A DNA stretch of 64,000 nucleotides from Filimonas zeae. GTDB taxonomy: Bacteria > Bacteroidota > Bacteroidia > Chitinophagales > Chitinophagaceae. Positions 60,870 to 64,000 of this stretch are shown here, in pieces. The DNA lies in the NCBI RefSeq assembly GCF_014641615.1, contig NZ_BMIB01000002.1:372001-436000 (forward strand), written 5' to 3'. The notes beneath the pieces were generated by a model. That model was not told the DNA's origin, did no database searches, and was given only the letters and a program-made list of their open reading frames with translations. The position numbers were made by a program, and so were the translations under genes. Each line of letters begins with the position of its first letter. The first letter of the stretch is position 1.

Positions 60870-63677
60870 TTAATTATTGTTCTTTTCAGTTTCAGGCATC
60901 AGCACAAACTGCATATAGTTGGAGCCATTCATACACTTAACAGCTGTTTCCTGTATATCCTTCTGCGTTATGCGCTTTATAATCTCAGGATAGGAGTATA
61001 TCTCTCCAAACGCCTCTCCGTTCTGCACCTGCCTTTCAAGGTACCCCATCCAGAAAGCGTTCGATGTAAGTTGCGTTTCATTCAGCATCAGTTCTTCTGC
61101 CTGATACTTCTGCAGATTTTCTCTGGATGGTCCATACTGCACCATGCGGCTAACCTCTTCCCGGGTAGCTGCAATCAGCCTTTCCACATTTTCCGTGGAA
61201 CAGCCAAATCCGATAGAAATGCTATAACGGCCGGATGGCAGTTTGGAAACATTCGCGGAAACGGCAGGGGCATATACTCCACCCTCCTGCTCCCGTAGCC
61301 TCTCCAGCAGTCTTATCTGCAAACATTCTTTTAGCGCTGAAATGTGCAGGGCATTTTTTATTGTAAAATCGCAGGCACCTGAGTAAATTATTCTCACAGC
61401 CACTTTATTCTCTAATCCTCTGTAATACGTTTTTCGTATAACACCGGACGGCATGGATAGACCCAGATCACGGGCCTGTTCAAACCTGTACAACGACGGC
61501 AAAGAGGCAATGTACTTTGCCACCAGCGGGCGAATGCTGTCTACGTTTATACTCCCCGCTATCAGAAACGTAAAGTTAGAAGCGTCGGCAAACCTTTCCC
61601 GGTATATGCTCAGAGATCTTTCCGGACGTATCTGTTTCAGCTTTTTAAGCGAAGGCCCCGTACGTCTGATGTTGTTTTTTCCCAGCACCGCTAATACCGA
61701 ATCCTGGAAGTTCTGTCCGGGATCCATCCAGCGGTTCATCATAGAAGCTTTTGCCTTTGCCATCATTCCATTAAAGACCGTAGTATCCATACGCGGGCTT
61801 GTGAATGTAGCATGCATCAGAAGCAGCGCAGATTCCAGATCTTCTTTTGTTGATGCCCCTCTGATTCCCTGGGCCCGCTCCGTGATAAATGGGCTGACCG
61901 AGATTTGTTTACCTGCCATAAAAGACTGTATGCCATTCTGATCAAGATTGCCCACACCAAATGAATGGATAATATTTGCGGCTTCTGTAGCCGACTGAAA
62001 GTCACTGTCACTATAAAGAGAAGTTCCTCCGGCAGCATAAGCGCTTATCAGTATTTCGTTATCCCTGAAAGCAGTCGGCTTCAGAATAACTTTTGCACCA
62101 TTACCAAGTATCAGTGTAGTTATTTGGGTTGTGTCATCATACAGTTGCTTAACAATTTCCCCCTGTGCAGGTAAACTGTCCAGTAAAGCAAGCGCAGATT
62201 TTTCTTCCTGATAAGGCGTAACGTCAGCTTTTTCCACCTCTGCCATCCATCTTACAAAAGCAGCGCTATCCGGCAGCAAATGAGCATCTTTCTCAGGCGC
62301 CAGCAACAGCAGGTCCCTGTTGGCCGCAGAAAACACAGACTTCGCATATTCCGAAATCTCTTTTGAGGAAATAGCAGGTATCATGTCCTTGGAAATGCGG
62401 TACTCCTCCTCTATCCCGGGCGCAGCTTTTTCATGAAGAAACACACCGAGATAATCGTTCATAAGCACATCAGAAGATTGCTTTCCCTTTTCCAGGAACG
62501 CAGCGCGCATTACCGTCAGATAATCCCTTTTAACACGCTCAATCTCTTCCTCTGTAAAACCAAACTGCACTGCTCTTTTGTTTTCAAGCCAGAGCGCTTT
62601 AAACCCTTGTTCAATTGCTCCGGGCCGGGCAGAAAGATTCAGCGAGTAACTGTCCAGACCACCTATAAACTCCTCCACGCCTATTTCTCCTTTGATAAAA
62701 GGAGCTGTGGCAGACATATTCAGGCGATAAAGACGCTGTGCCATCAGCCGGTTAAATATTTCCCTTACGAGCCAGGCACGATAATCATTTACGGTTTTCA
62801 ATGCAGCACGTTGGTGCTTTATCAAAACACGCACCTCGGTAGATGCCATTTCCCGGTCTGTAACTTTTACAAAATGTGACTCCCCTGTCAACGGAATCCG
62901 GTAAGCTGTTCTTTCCCGCGGACGTGCCGTAGTTTTCAGGTCGGAAAAAAGAAGCTTTACCTGCTTCTCCATCAAATCCACATCCACATCTCCCACAATG
63001 ATGATTGCCTGCAAATCAGGCCGGTACCAATCCCTGTAAAAAGACCTGATTTCCTGCGGACGGAATGTTTTTAATACCAGTTCGTTCCCGATAGGCATGC
63101 GGTAAGCATAGCGGGAGTGATTCAATATAACCGGCCAGTACACCCGCTGCATTCGCTCCTGTGCACCTTTGCCCAATCGTTTCTCCTCCAGTATCACCCC
63201 TCTTTCTTTATCAATTTCTGCTGTTTCCAGCTGCGCCTCCTGAGCCCAGTCTCTGATTACCTCAAAAGCCTTTGCCACAAGTACCGGATTGTCTGAGGGA
63301 ACAGGCAACTTATACACTGTTTCATCAAATCCTGTATAAGCATTCAGGTCAGCGCCAAAACGAATCCCGGATTTTTGCAGGTAATCTACCAGTTCATTTT
63401 TTTTAAAATGGGTAGTACCGTTAAAACTCATATGCTCCACAAAGTGAGCGAGGCCCTGTTGCTTATGTGTTTCCAGAATGGAACCCGCCTTCACGGCCAG
63501 ATAGAACAAAGCCCTTTTCTCCGGCGAATTATTGTGGCGGATATAATAAGAGAAGCCATTGGGCAGATGGCCCGTCCGCACTTTTGAATCCAACATCAGC
63601 TCTTGTGAGCAAACATGCAGCATGCCTGAAACCGCCAGCATTACAACAAGGCAGGCCCTATATAAATAAAAGTTCAT
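60870..63677 (-). CDS. M16 family (insulinase/pitrilysin-type) zinc peptidase, exported
   Basis: 935 residues with a signal peptide (LVVMLAVSGMLHVCSQ). The inverted zinc motif HFVEH is at residues 78-82 (GLAHFVEHMSFNGTTHF) and the third ligand glutamate is probably in KERGVILEEKRLG near 158. Two M16 halves follow, the second inactive (from about 500). The family cuts short peptides inside a closed chamber. It starts 3 bases after the thioredoxin-like gene and is followed by the S8 peptidase, so the three are one operon. Confidence 0.94.
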   Translation of the reverse strand: MNFYLYRACLVVMLAVSGMLHVCSQELMLDSKVRTGHLPNGFSYYIRHNNSPEKRALFYLAVKAGSILETHKQQGLAHFVEHMSFNGTTHFKKNELVDYLQKSGIRFGADLNAYTGFDETVYKLPVPSDNPVLVAKAFEVIRDWAQEAQLETAEIDKERGVILEEKRLGKGAQERMQRVYWPVILNHSRYAYRMPIGNELVLKTFRPQEIRSFYRDWYRPDLQAIIIVGDVDVDLMEKQVKLLFSDLKTTARPRERTAYRIPLTGESHFVKVTDREMASTEVRVLIKHQRAALKTVNDYRAWLVREIFNRLMAQRLYRLNMSATAPFIKGEIGVEEFIGGLDSYSLNLSARPGAIEQGFKALWLENKRAVQFGFTEEEIERVKRDYLTVMRAAFLEKGKQSSDVLMNDYLGVFLHEKAAPGIEEEYRISKDMIPAISSKEISEYAKSVFSAANRDLLLLAPEKDAHLLPDSAAFVRWMAEVEKADVTPYQEEKSALALLDSLPAQGEIVKQLYDDTTQITTLILGNGAKVILKPTAFRDNEILISAYAAGGTSLYSDSDFQSATEAANIIHSFGVGNLDQNGIQSFMAGKQISVSPFITERAQGIRGASTKEDLESALLLMHATFTSPRMDTTVFNGMMAKAKASMMNRWMDPGQNFQDSVLAVLGKNNIRRTGPSLKKLKQIRPERSLSIYRERFADASNFTFLIAGSINVDSIRPLVAKYIASLPSLYRFEQARDLGLSMPSGVIRKTYYRGLENKVAVRIIYSGACDFTIKNALHISALKECLQIRLLERLREQEGGVYAPAVSANVSKLPSGRYSISIGFGCSTENVERLIAATREEVSRMVQYGPSRENLQKYQAEELMLNETQLTSNAFWMGYLERQVQNGEAFGEIYSYPEIIKRITQKDIQETAVKCMNGSNYMQFVLMPETEKNNN

Positions 63678-63680
63678 TAA

Positions 63681-64000
63681 TTATTCAATTATTTGCGTCA
63701 ATAAAACCTCCCGGCCGCCTTTTTGAAGCTTCATAGCGGCGTTAATAGTAAATTTTCCGGAGAGCAGCAACTGAACAACGGACTCATTAATACTTGCCGG
63801 TGTTGTTATCCAAACCAGCGTGTTATTCATAACTACAAATGTTCTCGGAAGCACAGAAGTACCGGAAGGCTTTAGCCATTTTTTATCAAAGTCGCTACCA
63901 CTTCCACCTGCGAAGGCAAAATTGAGCGTATAATGAGGCCACCTGTTCTCTATAAAGCTCCTTACTTTCTTTATATCATCCTCCATAACGCTTTGTGCAA
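63681..64000 (-). CDS. Thioredoxin-like protein (N-terminus outside the window)
   Basis: The frame is open through the right edge (read outward as AQSVMEDDIKKVRSF), so the ATG at 63986 is not a real start. What is seen is the C-terminal half of a thioredoxin fold: DFDKKWLKPSGTSVLPRTFV followed by VMNNTLVWITTPA, with the cis-proline loop VLPRTFV and the last strands and helix (INESVVQLLLSGKF). The CxxC active site would lie outside the window. Probably a periplasmic TlpA-type redoxin in an operon with M16 and S8 peptidases. Confidence 0.75.
   Translation of the reverse strand, partial: AQSVMEDDIKKVRSFIENRWPHYTLNFAFAGGSGSDFDKKWLKPSGTSVLPRTFVVMNNTLVWITTPASINESVVQLLLSGKFTINAAMKLQKGGREVLLTQIIE

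Noticed and set aside
1..64000. Insertion sequences, integrases, phage genes, CRISPR arrays, restriction or other classical defence genes
   Set aside because: None was found on either strand; the accessory zone has only remnants and an orphan DUF4134-like gene.

Overview
The window looks like a chromosome segment of a Bacteroidota bacterium of the Chitinophagaceae type. This rests on three SusC/SusD outer-membrane pairs, an ECF sigma/FecR pair in front of a SusC with an STN domain, a gliding-motility-type (type IX secretion) C-terminal domain, promoters of the Bacteroidota TAnnTTTG type, and the general absence of strong Shine-Dalgarno sequences. The species assignment is inference from gene families and base composition only.

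Region by region: (1) 1-7689 (minus) is a regulated uptake locus: ECF sigma, FecR anti-sigma, STN-type SusC, SusD and a DUF5117/5118-type metalloprotease that runs off the left edge. (2) 7802-21769: PEP synthase, divergent from two tandem SusC/SusD pairs and a PKD-like lipoprotein; the gap between them carries two CCGTTTAAACGG operator-like palindromes. (3) 21979-28311: a TM2 protein overlapping a DUF2752 protein, the two ribulose-monophosphate enzymes hxlA/hxlB with a divergent AraC regulator, a lipoprotein, and a large secreted protein with a gliding-motility C-terminal domain. (4) tRNA-Leu(CAG) at 28472-28558 marks the start of a patchy accessory zone (about 28.6-38.8 kb): orphan small genes, a stand-alone LigD-type ligase, an SDR/Crp pair of different base composition, a truncated SDR pseudogene, an SMI1/KNR4-like protein, AlkB, and an orphan DUF4134 (conjugation TraE-like) protein. 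(5) 38.8-59.3 kb is a dense cluster of small redox genes (SDRs, pirin, YceI, DoxX, F420-type reductase, isochorismatase-like hydrolase, metallo-beta-lactamase fold, monooxygenase-NTF2 fusion), each next to its own regulator (Crp/Fnr, AraC, TetR, ECF sigma), plus a TPR histidine kinase and a sigma-54 response regulator. (6) 59.3-64 kb is a peptidase operon (thioredoxin-like partial, M16, S8).

The most striking result is regulatory. Two divergent promoter pairs (39.9/40.1 kb and 42.4/42.6 kb) each have a perfect TTGAT-N4-ATCAA dyad whose centre lies exactly 52.5 bp from the edge of a TAnnTTTG-like box in all four directions. A second dyad family (TTACC-N4-GGTAA) sits 29.5 bp from -7-like boxes in front of a Crp gene and its neighbouring SDR. 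A third (AACGA-N4-TCGTT) occurs as two pairs at 44.9 and 52.2 kb. The recognition helices of the three Crp/Fnr paralogues differ at the residues that in FNR read TTGAT, and only the one next to the TTGAT sites has the FNR-like E-x-x-S-R. This suggests a local set of mutually insulated Crp/Fnr switches controlling redox genes.
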